Positions 10,003 through 18,689 of a DNA stretch of 64,000 nucleotides are shown here, in pieces; position 1 is the first letter of the stretch; every line of letters begins with the position of its first letter. Below the pieces are notes generated by a model. That model was not told the origin of the DNA. It worked only from the letters and a program-made list of their open reading frames with translations, and did no database searches. Source of the stretch: Bradyrhizobium elkanii WSM2783 (lineage in GTDB: Bacteria; Pseudomonadota; Alphaproteobacteria; Rhizobiales; Xanthobacteraceae); the NCBI RefSeq assembly GCF_000472865.1, contig NZ_AXAP01000026.1, forward strand, positions 47,539 to 111,538, written 5' to 3'. The position numbers were made by a program, and so were the translations under genes.

Positions 10003-11247
10003 ATGTCCCTCCCCTCCTCAGTCGATGTCGTCATCATCGGCGCTGGCGCAGCCGGCCTTGGCGCAGCCAATGCGCTGAAGGATTCCGGTCTTTCCACCAT
10101 CGTGCTGGAAGCGCGCGACCGCCTCGGCGGGCGGGCGCATACGGTCCGGGCCGCGCCCGATGTGGTGTTCGACGTCGGCTGCGGCTGGCTGCATTCGGCG
10201 GACAAGAACAGTTTCGTCGCCGTCGCCGAACAACTGAATTTCGAGATCAACAAGACCTTGCCGCCCTGGCGCGAGCGCGCCTATGGCAAGGCGTTCCCGC
10301 AAGCCGATCGCGACGATTTCATGCGTTCGCTCGATGAATTCTACGAGCGCGCTTGGAAGGCCGCGCAAAAGGGCGAGGACGCGCCTGCGAACCGTTATCT
10401 CGAGCCGGGTAATCGCTGGAATCCGATGATCGATGCGATCTCCACCTATGTGAACGGCTGCGAGCTCGATCAGGTCTCGATCCTCGACATGGAGGCTTAT
10501 GAGGACACCAACATCAATTGGCGCGTGCGGCGCGGCTATGGCGCGCTGGTCGCCGCCTATGGTGCCTCATGTCCCGTCGCGCTCAATTGCAATGTCACGC
10601 TGATCGACCATTCCGGAAAACGCCTGCGCCTCGAAACGTCGCTGGGCACCCTTGCGGCCGACCATGTGATCGTGACCGTGCCGACAAATTTGATCGCGGA
10701 TGAAGCGATCCGCTTCTCGCCCGCGCTGCCGGCAAAAGCCGACGCCGCGCGGGGACTGCCGCTCGGCGTCGACGATAAGGTGGTGCTGGCGCTCGCGGAC
10801 GCGGACGCATTTCCGAAGGAAGGCAATTTGCGCGGCGCCACCATGCGCACCGAAATGGGCACCTATCACATCCGTCCGTTCGGCCAGCCCTGCATCGAGG
10901 GCTTTTTCGGCGGCCGGTTCGCAAAAGAGCTGGAAGATGCCGGCGACGGCGCCTTTGCCGCGCACAGCATCGACGAAATCGCGGGCTTTCTCGGCAGCGA
11001 CATCCGGCGCAAGCTGACGCCGCTTGCGGAATCCCGCTGGGCGCACGACCCCTTCGCCCGCGGCGCCTATTCGCACGCGCTCCCCGGCCATGCCGGCAAA
11101 CGCGCCGTGCTGGCCGCGCCCGTCGATGGACGCTTGTTCTTCGCGGGTGAAGCAACCTCGCCGAACTTCTTCTCCACCGCACATGGCGCGCGCGACTCCG
11201 GCGAGCGCGCGGCGAAGGAAGTGCTTGCAGCAAGCGCGCAAGGGTAG
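10003..11247 (+). CDS. FAD-dependent amine oxidase family protein
   Basis: 414 residues from the ATG at 10003; the longer frame from 9886 runs through an intergenic repeat and is rejected. The N-terminal Rossmann FAD motif is complete (VVIIGAGAAGLGAANALKDS, then VLEARDRLGGRAHTV). The C-terminal FAD-contact segment FFAGEATSPNFFSTAHGARDSGERAA matches monoamine-oxidase-type flavoproteins. Members oxidise amines or act as carotenoid or phytoene-type oxidoreductases; the substrate here is not evident. No signal peptide is seen, so it is cytoplasmic. It converges on the HNH gene, with stops only 14 bp apart. Confidence 0.88.
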   Translation: MSLPSSVDVVIIGAGAAGLGAANALKDSGLSTIVLEARDRLGGRAHTVRAAPDVVFDVGCGWLHSADKNSFVAVAEQLNFEINKTLPPWRERAYGKAFPQADRDDFMRSLDEFYERAWKAAQKGEDAPANRYLEPGNRWNPMIDAISTYVNGCELDQVSILDMEAYEDTNINWRVRRGYGALVAAYGASCPVALNCNVTLIDHSGKRLRLETSLGTLAADHVIVTVPTNLIADEAIRFSPALPAKADAARGLPLGVDDKVVLALADADAFPKEGNLRGATMRTEMGTYHIRPFGQPCIEGFFGGRFAKELEDAGDGAFAAHSIDEIAGFLGSDIRRKLTPLAESRWAHDPFARGAYSHALPGHAGKRAVLAAPVDGRLFFAGEATSPNFFSTAHGARDSGERAAKEVLAASAQG

Positions 11248-11260
11248 CCAACTAACACGG

Positions 11261-12154
11261 CTAACCCTTAAAAATAACGTCGCGATGGAATTTTAGATAC
11301 TGCGCGTTGGGATAAAGTGTCTGATCTTTCGGGAGATAAATCGAGCCACTTCGATTGAGCAGTCGAAAGGCATCTTCAGGAACGTGGTTCTTAGCGATCA
11401 ATATCTTGTAGTCGTCTCCTACGGAGATCAATCCGCGATCGAACATCCAATGTACCGTTCCGGAAAGAGCTATTCCGTTGCGAATAGAGTCGGGGCCCTT
11501 CGACGCTACCGGCTGGATATGCGCCGCTTGGACCTCAGGACGCCCGCCGCCATTTATTAAACGAAGTCCGGTCATCGAGCATCGGTTCGCATAAGCCGCC
11601 CGTACATTGTGCATGAACGATCGCTCGCGAAATGGCCTGGAAATCGTCATTTCTACAATCGGTCGCTCAAAAGGAACTGTTGGCTCGAACAACCCGGAAT
11701 CCGAATCTAGCTGGGACACTTCGCCTAAGACTGGCGCGAAACCAGACTTCAGGATTCGATCGAATTCGTTGTCCGGAATTATGCGCACCGCCCGTCCAAA
11801 GGCACCCTTGTTCGTCGAGCCGTCTGGCTTCTTCAGCGCACTCTCGTAGTAATCCCCGCCTTCTGCAAATGGCACTGGCTTATCAAAATCAAGGTAATCG
11901 TCGATCAGTGCGTAGTAGTGATCCGCAACCTCCGAATCTTCGACAACCGCCGTGACGCGCGCTACGCCAAAATACGATTGTCGCCCTCCGAGGCTTGATA
12001 AATCGACGCTTGATCGCCTCGGCTCGTAGTAGACGATGTGATCACCGATCGCCCGCCTGACTTGATTGAGGTACGTCCGTGGAAAATGATATCGCGCCTC
12101 AGGCAAATCTTTGTAACCAGGCGCTACTTTTGTTGTGAAAACTGCTTTGGCCAT
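11261..12154 (-). CDS. HNH endonuclease with N-terminal reader-like domain
   Basis: 297 residues, two parts. The C-terminal HNH nuclease (about 175-255) has the elements EVQAAHIQPV (A211-H212), RNGIALSG (N226) and VHWMFD (H235), with zinc-knuckle-like RCSMTGL before it. Residues 20-135 form a separate beta-rich domain (YHFPRTYLNQVRR, DHIVYYEPRR, YFGVARVTAVVED) whose pattern recalls PUA/EVE/SRA-type modified-base readers. Such fusions act as modification-dependent (type IV-like) restriction enzymes; that function is inferred. Codon use is visibly more AT-rich than the neighbours, which points to recent acquisition. No methylase or transposase flanks it. Confidence 0.8.
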   Translation of the reverse strand: MAKAVFTTKVAPGYKDLPEARYHFPRTYLNQVRRAIGDHIVYYEPRRSSVDLSSLGGRQSYFGVARVTAVVEDSEVADHYYALIDDYLDFDKPVPFAEGGDYYESALKKPDGSTNKGAFGRAVRIIPDNEFDRILKSGFAPVLGEVSQLDSDSGLFEPTVPFERPIVEMTISRPFRERSFMHNVRAAYANRCSMTGLRLINGGGRPEVQAAHIQPVASKGPDSIRNGIALSGTVHWMFDRGLISVGDDYKILIAKNHVPEDAFRLLNRSGSIYLPKDQTLYPNAQYLKFHRDVIFKG

Positions 12155-12236
12155 TTAGGTCGGCAAACGATCGAGTCTCTTTTCACGAATACTACCGAGA
12201 ACTGCGTCGATCGACCAGGCGCTCGGCGGCCTATAC

Positions 12237-12692
12237 CTACTCCATCACCCGCGCCCGCGTTTCGGCATCCGGCACAAAGCAGGTCTCGTATTTGCCGAAT
12301 ATGCGATAGCGGTTGCGGGCGAGGAGACCGTAGACGGCGTCGCGGATCGGCTTTGGCACTGCGAACAGCGCTTTCGTCCAGCGCCAGCCCGGCAGGTGGC
12401 TCAGCACCGTCAGAGCGGCATCGGATTTGAAATAGGCGACGCCGCCATGCACAACAGCGTTCGTATCAGGGTCGGCTGGATCAATGCCGAACGTCCGCGC
12501 CAGCCGCGTGCCATAGCCCGATTGGACCGGCGTGAAGCGGAAGCGGCGGTCCGCGTCGCGCGCGATGACGAAGCGGACCCAGCGCGAGCAGAAGATGCAG
12601 ACGCCGTCATAGAGGATCACGTCATCGTCCGGCCAGAGTCGCATTCTGTTTCCAGTTGACGCATTCTTGCGCGACGACGAAGCGTGCGTCAT
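12237..12692 (-). CDS. DCC-family thiol-disulfide oxidoreductase-like protein (DUF393)
   Basis: 151 residues from the ATG at 12692, whose ATGA overlaps the stop of the upstream hydrolase gene and suggests translational coupling. An alternative ATG at 12644 with GGAAACAG in front would give 135 residues and still keep the whole domain. The family motif YDGVCIFCSRWVRF carries the DxxCxxC-type thioredoxin-like pair. The middle PVQSGYGTRLARTFGID and C-terminal RNRYRIFGKYETCFVPD segments are also typical. The biochemical role of the family is not settled. Product is probably cytoplasmic. Confidence 0.88.
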   Translation of the reverse strand: MTHASSSRKNASTGNRMRLWPDDDVILYDGVCIFCSRWVRFVIARDADRRFRFTPVQSGYGTRLARTFGIDPADPDTNAVVHGGVAYFKSDAALTVLSHLPGWRWTKALFAVPKPIRDAVYGLLARNRYRIFGKYETCFVPDAETRARVME

Positions 12693-13585
12693 GGTTTAGC
12701 CCGAGCAGCACGCCGCGCTCTCGGCGCGCGGTCGAGTTCCGCCGCGGCGAGCTTAACGCCATTCTCGCTTTCGGGCAGCCAATGGCCTTCGCCGCCATAG
12801 GCCGGCAGCACGTAAAAATCCACCCGCCCGCCGGCCTCGCGAAAGGCATCGGCGAGTTGCCGCGATAGCGCCGGCGAGAAATAACTGTCATTGGCGGCAA
12901 CGAGCCATGTTACCGGCACCTTCGCACTTCGGCCGAACTCGGCCGCGGAAGCGAGCAGGGCATGCGGCGCGCAAACCTGGTTCGGAAAATCATTGGCCCG
13001 GCCCCCGCGCCCCGGCGCAAGGGCGATGATCGCCAAGATGCCATTGCGGCTCTCGGCGGCAAGCGCCAGCGCACCCCAGCCGCCGGCGGAATGGCCGATG
13101 ACGATGGCGTGATCCTTCCGGATGAAAGGCTGATCGCTGAGGTAATCGAGGGCGAGCCTGATCTGCCCGGCGGTAGCCCCAGCCGCGCGTGAATAATTCG
13201 CCTCGTCGCAGCCGCCCTGGTCTTCCAGGTATGTTCCGCCTGTTGCGCCATGGCCGAGCCGCTCCGGCACCAGCACGGCAAAGCCGCGTGCGACCAGAAA
13301 CCCGGCCAGGGCGCGGTATTCGGGCTGCGGCATCTGCGCCCGGCGCAGCACATTCTGCGTCGTGGCGTGCGCGATCAAGGCCAGCGGAAACGGCCCTGCG
13401 CCCGGTGGGCGAAACAGCAAGGCGCGCACCGGCCGTGCGGGATCGGGTGACGGCACCAGCCATTGCTGCCGCCGGCTCGGCTCGCCCTCCCCGCCTTGCG
13501 CCCCCAGGATGGGTTGCGCCAGAGCTGCCTCGGAGCCGAGCGCCGCGGCAACAAGCAGCGCGAAAATCACTTTAAGTGAATGCAT
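12689..13585 (-). CDS. Exported alpha/beta hydrolase (dienelactone hydrolase-like)
   Basis: 298 residues. The N-terminal signal peptide is residues 1-23 (VIFALLVAAALGSEAALAQ), so the enzyme is periplasmic. The nucleophile elbow is GHSAGGWGALAL. The oxyanion region LIAHATTQN and the late His in YGGEGHWLPESE complete an alpha/beta-hydrolase triad pattern. The GHGATGGTYLEDQGGCDEANY stretch is typical of predicted dienelactone-hydrolase-family proteins. The substrate is unknown. It is the first gene of a coupled pair with the DCC protein, overlapping by 4 bp, and is divergent from the GNAT gene across about 270 bp. Confidence 0.87.
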   Translation of the reverse strand: MHSLKVIFALLVAAALGSEAALAQPILGAQGGEGEPSRRQQWLVPSPDPARPVRALLFRPPGAGPFPLALIAHATTQNVLRRAQMPQPEYRALAGFLVARGFAVLVPERLGHGATGGTYLEDQGGCDEANYSRAAGATAGQIRLALDYLSDQPFIRKDHAIVIGHSAGGWGALALAAESRNGILAIIALAPGRGGRANDFPNQVCAPHALLASAAEFGRSAKVPVTWLVAANDSYFSPALSRQLADAFREAGGRVDFYVLPAYGGEGHWLPESENGVKLAAAELDRAPRARRAARAKP

Positions 13586-13856
13586 TCTTGGCCTGATGCG
13601 ACCATGCTGGGCAAAACCGGATACGCCGAAAGACGATCTCGCGAATCAACCCCGGCGCAGTTTTTCACGACACGCTTGCTGACCATATGTCATCGGCGTG
13701 ACGCCGGCCTGCCCCGCATCACGAACTGGCCGATTGAAGTTCGCACTGTCCTCTTTCGGTACAAGTCGTTCGAAAACTGATGCAAAAAATCCACAGGTTA
13801 ACCGATAATTAACGATAGAGCTTGAAGGCGGCGCGCCGACTTGCTTTGATTGGATC

Positions 13857-14366
13857 ATGAGCACAACCCTGATAGAGGTCCGGCCGGCCAAGGTTGCGGA
13901 TGCAGCCGCGGTGGCGGCTACGCATGACGAAGCCTGGCGTTCGGCCTATCAGGGCATCATCCCCGGCGCCGAACTGGAAAAGCTGATCAACCGGCGCGGT
14001 CCGCACTGGTGGGACAGCGCGATTCGCAAGGGCAGCCGCGTCAGCGTGCTGGTGTTCGGGGACAAGATCGCAGGCTACGCCAATTACGGTCGTAACCGCG
14101 CCCGCAGCCTGCACTTCGAAGGCGAGATCTACGAGCTCTATCTGCGGCCGGAATTCCAGGGCCTCGGCTTCGGCCGCCGCCTGTTCAACGCCGCCCGCCG
14201 CGACCTCGCGCAGAGCGGGCTGAAGAGCATGGTGGTCTGGGCGCTGTCGGATAACGACCCGGCCACGGAGTTTTATCGCGCGCTCGGCGGCCGCATGGTG
14301 GCGCGCTCCTCCGAAAGGTTCGGGCCGAAATCGCTCGACAAGGTCGCTTTTGCCTGGACCAACTGA
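13857..14366 (+). CDS. GNAT-family N-acetyltransferase
   Basis: 169 residues. The acetyl-CoA-binding motif A is clear at about 95-115 (LYLRPEFQGLGFGRRLFNAA, the Q/RxxGxG/A pattern). A RimI-like N-terminus (VRPAKVADAAAVAATHDEAW) and the C-terminal NDPATEFYRALGG loop complete a GNAT fold. The acceptor substrate cannot be told. It is cytoplasmic and alone between a divergent hydrolase and ppa. The upstream 270 bp hold no recognisable site apart from an AT-rich stretch at about 13780-13815 that may contain the promoter. Confidence 0.9.
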   Translation: MSTTLIEVRPAKVADAAAVAATHDEAWRSAYQGIIPGAELEKLINRRGPHWWDSAIRKGSRVSVLVFGDKIAGYANYGRNRARSLHFEGEIYELYLRPEFQGLGFGRRLFNAARRDLAQSGLKSMVVWALSDNDPATEFYRALGGRMVARSSERFGPKSLDKVAFAWTN

Positions 14367-14534
14367 GGCTGCCAGCGTCTCCGGGACGGCGCCACGGGCG
14401 CGCGTCAACCAATAGCCCAAAAATCCATCATTTTTCCTCGAAAGTTAGATGGATGGGCGGGCCCAGCCCGCGTATGACAGCAGCAATCACTGGTCCTGCC
14501 CGGCGCACCCGCGTTGGCAATCACGGAGTTCTCT

Positions 14535-15062
14535 ATGCGTATTGATGCGGTATCGATCGGAGTGAATCCGCCGCATGACGTCAACGTCATCATCGAAGTG
14601 CCGGTCGGCGGCGAGCCGATCAAATATGAAATGGACAAGGAAGCCGGCACGCTGGTGGTCGACCGTTTCCTCTATACGCCGATGCGCTATCCCGGCAATT
14701 ACGGCTTCATCCCGCACACACTGTCCGACGACGGCGACCCCTGCGACGTCCTGATCGTCAACACCCGCGCCATCGTGCCCGGCGCGGTGATGAGCGTGCG
14801 CCCGGTCGGCGTGCTCCTGATGGAAGACGAAGCCGGCGGTGACGAAAAGATCCTCGCAGTGCCGTCGTCAAAGCTCACCCAGCGCTACGACAAGGTGAAG
14901 AACTACGGCGACCTTCCCCAGATCACGCTGGACCAGATCCAGCATTTCTTCGAGCACTACAAGGATCTCGAAAAGAACAAGTGGGTGAAGGTGCTGCGCT
15001 GGGGCGATGCCGAAGAAGCGCGCAGGCTGATCACCGAAGGGATCGCACGGGCGAAGAAGTAA
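14535..15062 (+). CDS. ppa: Inorganic pyrophosphatase (family I)
   Basis: 175 residues from the ATG at 14535 (ACGGAG in front); a TTG at 14514 would add seven unlikely residues. The family I signature DGDPCDVLIVNTR (metal-binding aspartates) is intact, with IEVPVGGEPIKYEMDKE and the YPGNYGFIPHTL segment upstream and KDLEKNKWVKVLRWGDAEEA at the end. It hydrolyses pyrophosphate to two phosphates in the cytoplasm and so drives biosynthesis. Length equals the usual bacterial hexameric enzyme. It may share transcription with the M20 peptidase 60 bp downstream. Confidence 0.97.
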   Translation: MRIDAVSIGVNPPHDVNVIIEVPVGGEPIKYEMDKEAGTLVVDRFLYTPMRYPGNYGFIPHTLSDDGDPCDVLIVNTRAIVPGAVMSVRPVGVLLMEDEAGGDEKILAVPSSKLTQRYDKVKNYGDLPQITLDQIQHFFEHYKDLEKNKWVKVLRWGDAEEARRLITEGIARAKK

Positions 15063-15123
15063 CACCTGATCCCGAACGCGCGGTGTGGCGCCTCCGGGGC
15101 ATGGGAATGTCGAGGGGGAACGA

Positions 15124-16605
15124 TTGCGCCGGCTCATCAAGATCATCGGCAAGGCCGTGCTGCTCCTGGTTGCAGCGGCGCTCGTCCTTGCCGGTGTGCT
15201 CGCCTTCAATGTCTTCAGCCGCGGCTCGCGGCAGCTCCAGGTCGCGGCCATCCCGCGCGCGGCCGTTGATGCGGAAACCGCCGCCTCCCGGCTGGCCGAG
15301 GCAATCCGCTTCAGGACCATCTCGAGCTTCGAAAAGCCCGAACAGCATGCCCCCGCGTTGCGCGGCATGCAGGCCCATATCGAGAAAAGCTTCCCGGCGT
15401 TTCATGCCGCCGCCAAGCGCGAGGTCATCGCCGGCCTGAGCCTGCTCTACACCTGGGAAGGCAGCGATCCGAGGGCACAGCCGATCGCCCTGCTCGCGCA
15501 TCAGGACGTGGTGCCGGTCGCGCCCGGCACCGACAAGGACTGGCAGCAGCCGCCCTATGACGGCGTGATCGCCGACGGATTCATCTGGGGCCGCGGCTCC
15601 TGGGACGACAAGGGTAACCTCTATGCGATGCTGGAGGCCGCCGAGGCGCTCGCAAAAGCCGGCTTTCAGCCGAAGCGGACGATCTATTTCGCCTTCGGCC
15701 ACGATGAGGAGGTCGCGGGCACGCGCGGCGCCAAGGCGATCGCCGCGACGCTCGCCTCGCGCGGGATCAAGCTCGACTTCGTGCTCGACGAAGGCCTGCT
15801 GATCACCGACGGCATCATGAAGGGGCTTGCCAGGCAAGCTGCCCTGATCGGCGTGGCCGAAAAAGGCTATGCCACGCTGGTGCTGTCGGCGCAGGCGACG
15901 CCCGGCCACTCCTCGATGCCGCCGCGCGAGACCGCGATCGGCATGATGAGCGCGGCGCTGGTCAAGCTTGAGGATCACCGCCTGCCGATGCAAATCCGCG
16001 CCACCGTGTCGGAGATGTTCGACACGCTGGCGCCCGAGATGAGCGGCGCCAACCGCGTGATCCTGTCGAATCTCTGGCTGTTCAAGCCGCTGCTCCTGCG
16101 CGAGTTCGAGAAGACCGGACCGACAGAAGCAATGGTTCGCACCACCACCGCGCTCACCATCTTCAATGCCGGCGACAAGGACAATGTGCTGCCCGGCCGC
16201 GCCGAGGCCACCGTCAACTTCCGGCTGCTTCCCGGCGACACCCAGGCAAGCGTGACTGATCACGTCAGCTCTACCGTCGGCAACGATCGCATCTCGATCA
16301 AGCCGTTTCCCGGCAATACCGATCCGCCATCGGTGACCGGCACAGCCAGCGCGTCCTACCAGACGCTCAACCGCACCATCCGCGAGATCTATCCCGACGT
16401 CATCGTCGCGCCCGGCCTGATGATCGCCGCAACCGATTCGCGGCACTATGCCGATATCACCGACAACATCTTCCGTTTCTCCCCGGTGCGCGCCAACAGC
16501 GACGACCTGAAGCGCTTCCACGGCACCAATGAGCGCCTCAGCATCGAGGGCTACGCCGACATGATCCGGTTCTATCGGCGCTTCATCGAGAACAGCGCGG
16601 GGTGA
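15124..16605 (+). CDS. M20-family metallopeptidase, membrane-anchored
   Basis: 493 residues from the TTG at 15124, which has a strong GAGGGGG site; a GTG at 15085 is possible but poorly placed. An N-terminal hydrophobic anchor (about 8-28, VLLLVAAALVLAGVLAF) suggests export or membrane tethering. M20 metal and catalytic motifs are present: LLAHQDVVPV (His, Asp), GRGSWDDKGN (Asp), FGHDEEVAGTRGA (Glu pair), and late SRHYADI (His). The closest family pattern is PM20D1/carboxypeptidase-S-like N-acyl amino acid hydrolases. The substrate is not known. Confidence 0.9.
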   Translation: MRRLIKIIGKAVLLLVAAALVLAGVLAFNVFSRGSRQLQVAAIPRAAVDAETAASRLAEAIRFRTISSFEKPEQHAPALRGMQAHIEKSFPAFHAAAKREVIAGLSLLYTWEGSDPRAQPIALLAHQDVVPVAPGTDKDWQQPPYDGVIADGFIWGRGSWDDKGNLYAMLEAAEALAKAGFQPKRTIYFAFGHDEEVAGTRGAKAIAATLASRGIKLDFVLDEGLLITDGIMKGLARQAALIGVAEKGYATLVLSAQATPGHSSMPPRETAIGMMSAALVKLEDHRLPMQIRATVSEMFDTLAPEMSGANRVILSNLWLFKPLLLREFEKTGPTEAMVRTTTALTIFNAGDKDNVLPGRAEATVNFRLLPGDTQASVTDHVSSTVGNDRISIKPFPGNTDPPSVTGTASASYQTLNRTIREIYPDVIVAPGLMIAATDSRHYADITDNIFRFSPVRANSDDLKRFHGTNERLSIEGYADMIRFYRRFIENSAG

Positions 16606-16611
16606 CCACCA

Positions 16612-16740
16612 CCGTCATTCCGGGGCGATGCGAAGCATCGAGCTATGATGTGCAATTGCACATCAGAGAATCCATCGAGCCGCATGCGCTGGCGGAGAAA
16701 TGGATTCCGGGCTCGCGCTGCGCGCGCCCCGGAATGACGG
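16612..16740. repeat. Intergenic palindromic repeat (CCGTCATTCCGG type)
   Basis: CCGTCATTCCGGGG at the left and CCCCGGAATGACGG at the right, with internal GGATTCCGGGCTCGCG. Full-length member of the family at 4493 and 62379. Lies between convergent M20 peptidase and folD genes. Confidence 0.82.
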
Positions 16741-16747
16741 CATTTAC

Positions 16748-17632
16748 CTAAACCCCCGGCGCTGGCAGGCCGGCGATCGCGCAAGCGGCGCGGAGCGTGT
16801 TCACCAACAGGCAGGCCACCGTCATCTGCCCGACGCCGCCCGGCACCGGCGTGATCGCGCCGGCGACGCTCAGCGCCTCCTGATAGGCGACATCGCCGAC
16901 CAGACGCGGCTTTCCGCCCTCTACGGGGATGCGGTTGATGCCGACATCGATCACGGTCGCGCCCGGCTTGATCCAGTCGCCGCGCACCATCTCGGGCCTG
17001 CCGACCGCCGCATAGAGCAGGTCGGCGCTAGCGGCGAGCTTCGGCAGGTCGCGCGAGCGCGAATGCGCGATCGTCACCGTCGCATTTTCGTTCAACAGCA
17101 ACTGCACCAGCGGCCGGCCGACCAGGTTGGAGCGGCCAATTACCAGCGCATTCATGCCTTCGAGCGAGGCATGCACGCTCTTGGTCAGGATGATGCAGCC
17201 GAGCGGCGTGCAGGGCGACAGCGCGGCGAAGCCGCCAGCGAGCCGCCCGGCATTGTTCGGATGCAGGCCATCGACGTCCTTGGCCGGATCGATGGCATTG
17301 ATGATGGTTTCGGTGTGAATGGATTTCGGCAGCGGCAGTTGCACCAGGATGCCGTGCACCGCCGGGTCGCGGTTGAGCTTGCCGATCAGCGCCAGCAGAT
17401 CGGCCAGTGCGACATCGGCCGGCAGCTTGTGCTCGAACGAGGCCATGCCGGCGGCCTGGGTCTGCGTGTGCTTGCTGCGGACATAGACTTCGCTCGCGGG
17501 ATCGTTGCCGACCAGGACCACAGCCAGCCCCGGCACCAGCCCGTGTTCGCGCTTGACGCGGGCAACCTCCTCCGCGACGCGTGCGCGGAGGTCGGCTGCA
17601 ATGGCTTTTCCGTCGATGATGTGAGCCGTCAT
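16748..17632 (-). CDS. folD: Bifunctional methylene-THF dehydrogenase/methenyl-THF cyclohydrolase
   Basis: 294 residues. Both family signatures are present: the region ending EVYVRSKHTQTQAAGM with the catalytic Lys and Tyr, and the C-terminal PVPGGVGQMTVACL. GILVQLPLP and DVDGLHPNNAGRL, plus the NADP-binding GRSNLVGRPL, complete the enzyme. It interconverts 5,10-methylene-, methenyl- and 10-formyl-tetrahydrofolate, supplying one-carbon units for purines; purH, which uses 10-formyl-THF, lies elsewhere in the window. It is the last gene of a yggT-yggU-folD minus-strand cluster. Confidence 0.97.
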   Translation of the reverse strand: MTAHIIDGKAIAADLRARVAEEVARVKREHGLVPGLAVVLVGNDPASEVYVRSKHTQTQAAGMASFEHKLPADVALADLLALIGKLNRDPAVHGILVQLPLPKSIHTETIINAIDPAKDVDGLHPNNAGRLAGGFAALSPCTPLGCIILTKSVHASLEGMNALVIGRSNLVGRPLVQLLLNENATVTIAHSRSRDLPKLAASADLLYAAVGRPEMVRGDWIKPGATVIDVGINRIPVEGGKPRLVGDVAYQEALSVAGAITPVPGGVGQMTVACLLVNTLRAACAIAGLPAPGV

Positions 17633-17633
17633 C

Positions 17634-17963
17634 TCAATCCTTCGCGTTGGGTGCAGTCAGTTGGCGCAAGGTGTCACCGAGCTGCCGTGGATCGCCTTCG
17701 ATCGCCACCTGTTTGAGCCGCGAGGTGGCCCCCGAGAGGAGCTTCACCCGCCCCTTGGGCACGCCCAGCGCCTTGGCAAGCAGGCCCATTACCGCCCGAT
17801 TGGCCTCGCCGCCGTCGGCAATGGCGCGGACCCGGACCTTCAGCACATTACGGCCGTCGGATAGCGTCTCGATCCCATCGATGTCGTCGCGGCCGCCGCG
17901 GGGCGTCACGCGGAGTGCGACGCTGATGCCACCGGTGGAATAGCGCCAAGGGAGATCTGCCAA
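17634..17963 (-). CDS. YggU/DUF167 family protein
   Basis: 109 residues. The DUF167 pattern is plain: VALRVTPRGGRDDIDGI, VKVRAIADGGEANRAVMGLLAK, then GVPKGRVKLLSGATSRLKQVAI. The first usable start is a TTG at 17963 with no clear ribosome site, so the true start may differ slightly. It ends one base before folD begins and sits about 25 bp after yggT, so the three genes probably form one transcript. The family function is unknown; the yggT-yggU association is widespread. Confidence 0.9.
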   Translation of the reverse strand: MADLPWRYSTGGISVALRVTPRGGRDDIDGIETLSDGRNVLKVRVRAIADGGEANRAVMGLLAKALGVPKGRVKLLSGATSRLKQVAIEGDPRQLGDTLRQLTAPNAKD

Positions 17964-17988
17964 GGATCGGTCACCGGCCGAAGGGCGC

Positions 17989-18279
17989 TCAGATCACGTT
18001 GGGATAGACGTAGTACATGATCACCCGCTCGATGAACATGATGAGCAGAATAACGATGATCGGCGAGATATCGAGCCCGCCCAGATTCGGCATGATCTTC
18101 CGGATCGGCGCCAGCACAGGTTCCGTGATCCGGTACAGGAACTCGGCCACCGCTGATACGAACTGGTTGCGCGTGTTCACGACATTGAACGCTACCAGCC
18201 ACGACAGGATCGCAGCGGCGATCAGGAGCCAGACATAGAGGTCAAGGACAATGATGACGATGTCGAGGATGGCGCGCAT
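17989..18279 (-). CDS. YggT family integral membrane protein
   Basis: 96 residues, two hydrophobic blocks (about 4-28, ILDIVIIVLDLYVWLLIAAAILSWL in part, and 68-90, ISPIIVILLIMFIERVIMYYV). The conserved YRITEPVLAPIRKIMP link between them is the YggT signature. Members are small inner-membrane proteins implicated in osmotic or cell-division-related processes. It is first gene of the yggT-yggU-folD cluster, with a 180-bp gap to the divergent tRNA-Ala. Confidence 0.92.
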   Translation of the reverse strand: MRAILDIVIIVLDLYVWLLIAAAILSWLVAFNVVNTRNQFVSAVAEFLYRITEPVLAPIRKIMPNLGGLDISPIIVILLIMFIERVIMYYVYPNVI

Positions 18280-18459
18280 GTGGTGGGGGCTCGCGGGTGG
18301 GACAACGAGCTAAATATCGGTTCGCCCCTGCACAAACAAGGGAACTTCCGGATCAACGTGGCCAAAAACCGGGCGTTTACTGTTCTTGACTTGGGCTTGG
18401 GCGGGACGGTAAATGGCGCCGATTGCCGGCCGCACTGCTCAGCACGGACCGGTCTGGAC

Positions 18460-18535
18460 GGGGCCATAGCTCAGCTGGGAGAGCGCATCGTTCGCAATGA
18501 TGAGGTCGGCGGTTCGATCCCGCCTGGCTCCACCA
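18460..18535 (+). tRNA. tRNA-Ala (anticodon CGC)
   Basis: 76 nt with encoded CCA. Acceptor GGGGCCA pairs with TGGCTCC (one G-T); D arm GCTC/GAGC; anticodon stem CATCG/TGATG with loop TTCGCAA, anticodon CGC (reads GCG); T arm GGCGG-TTCGATC-CCGCC. All arms are intact. Confidence 0.97.
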
Positions 18536-18592
18536 CGCTTCGCCCTTCGGGCTACGCGTGGCGCAGCCGCGCAGAGCCCGAGGGGTGAAGCG
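18536..18592. repeat. Palindrome directly after tRNA-Ala
   Basis: CGCTTCGCCCTTCGGGCT at the left, and AGCCCGAGGGGTGAAGCG at the right, form long inverted arms starting at the base after the tRNA CCA. It may serve as processing or termination structure for the tRNA transcript. Confidence 0.65.
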
Positions 18593-18689
18593 TGGTGCCC
18601 GGCATAGCCCGAAGGGCGACGACGGGCTTTTCTCCGCAACCCACCTGCCTACGAAAGCCTGGATTGCGCCGTTACCCCGCGCGCACCCC

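Noticed and set aside
11261..12692. HNH gene plus neighbouring DCC gene considered as a defence or toxin-immunity pair
   Set aside because: The DCC gene is coupled to the hydrolase on its other side and has native base composition; there is no immunity-like or methylase gene next to the HNH gene.
15031..16521. 496-codon minus-strand open frame opposite the M20 peptidase
   Set aside because: Shadow frame, no motif.
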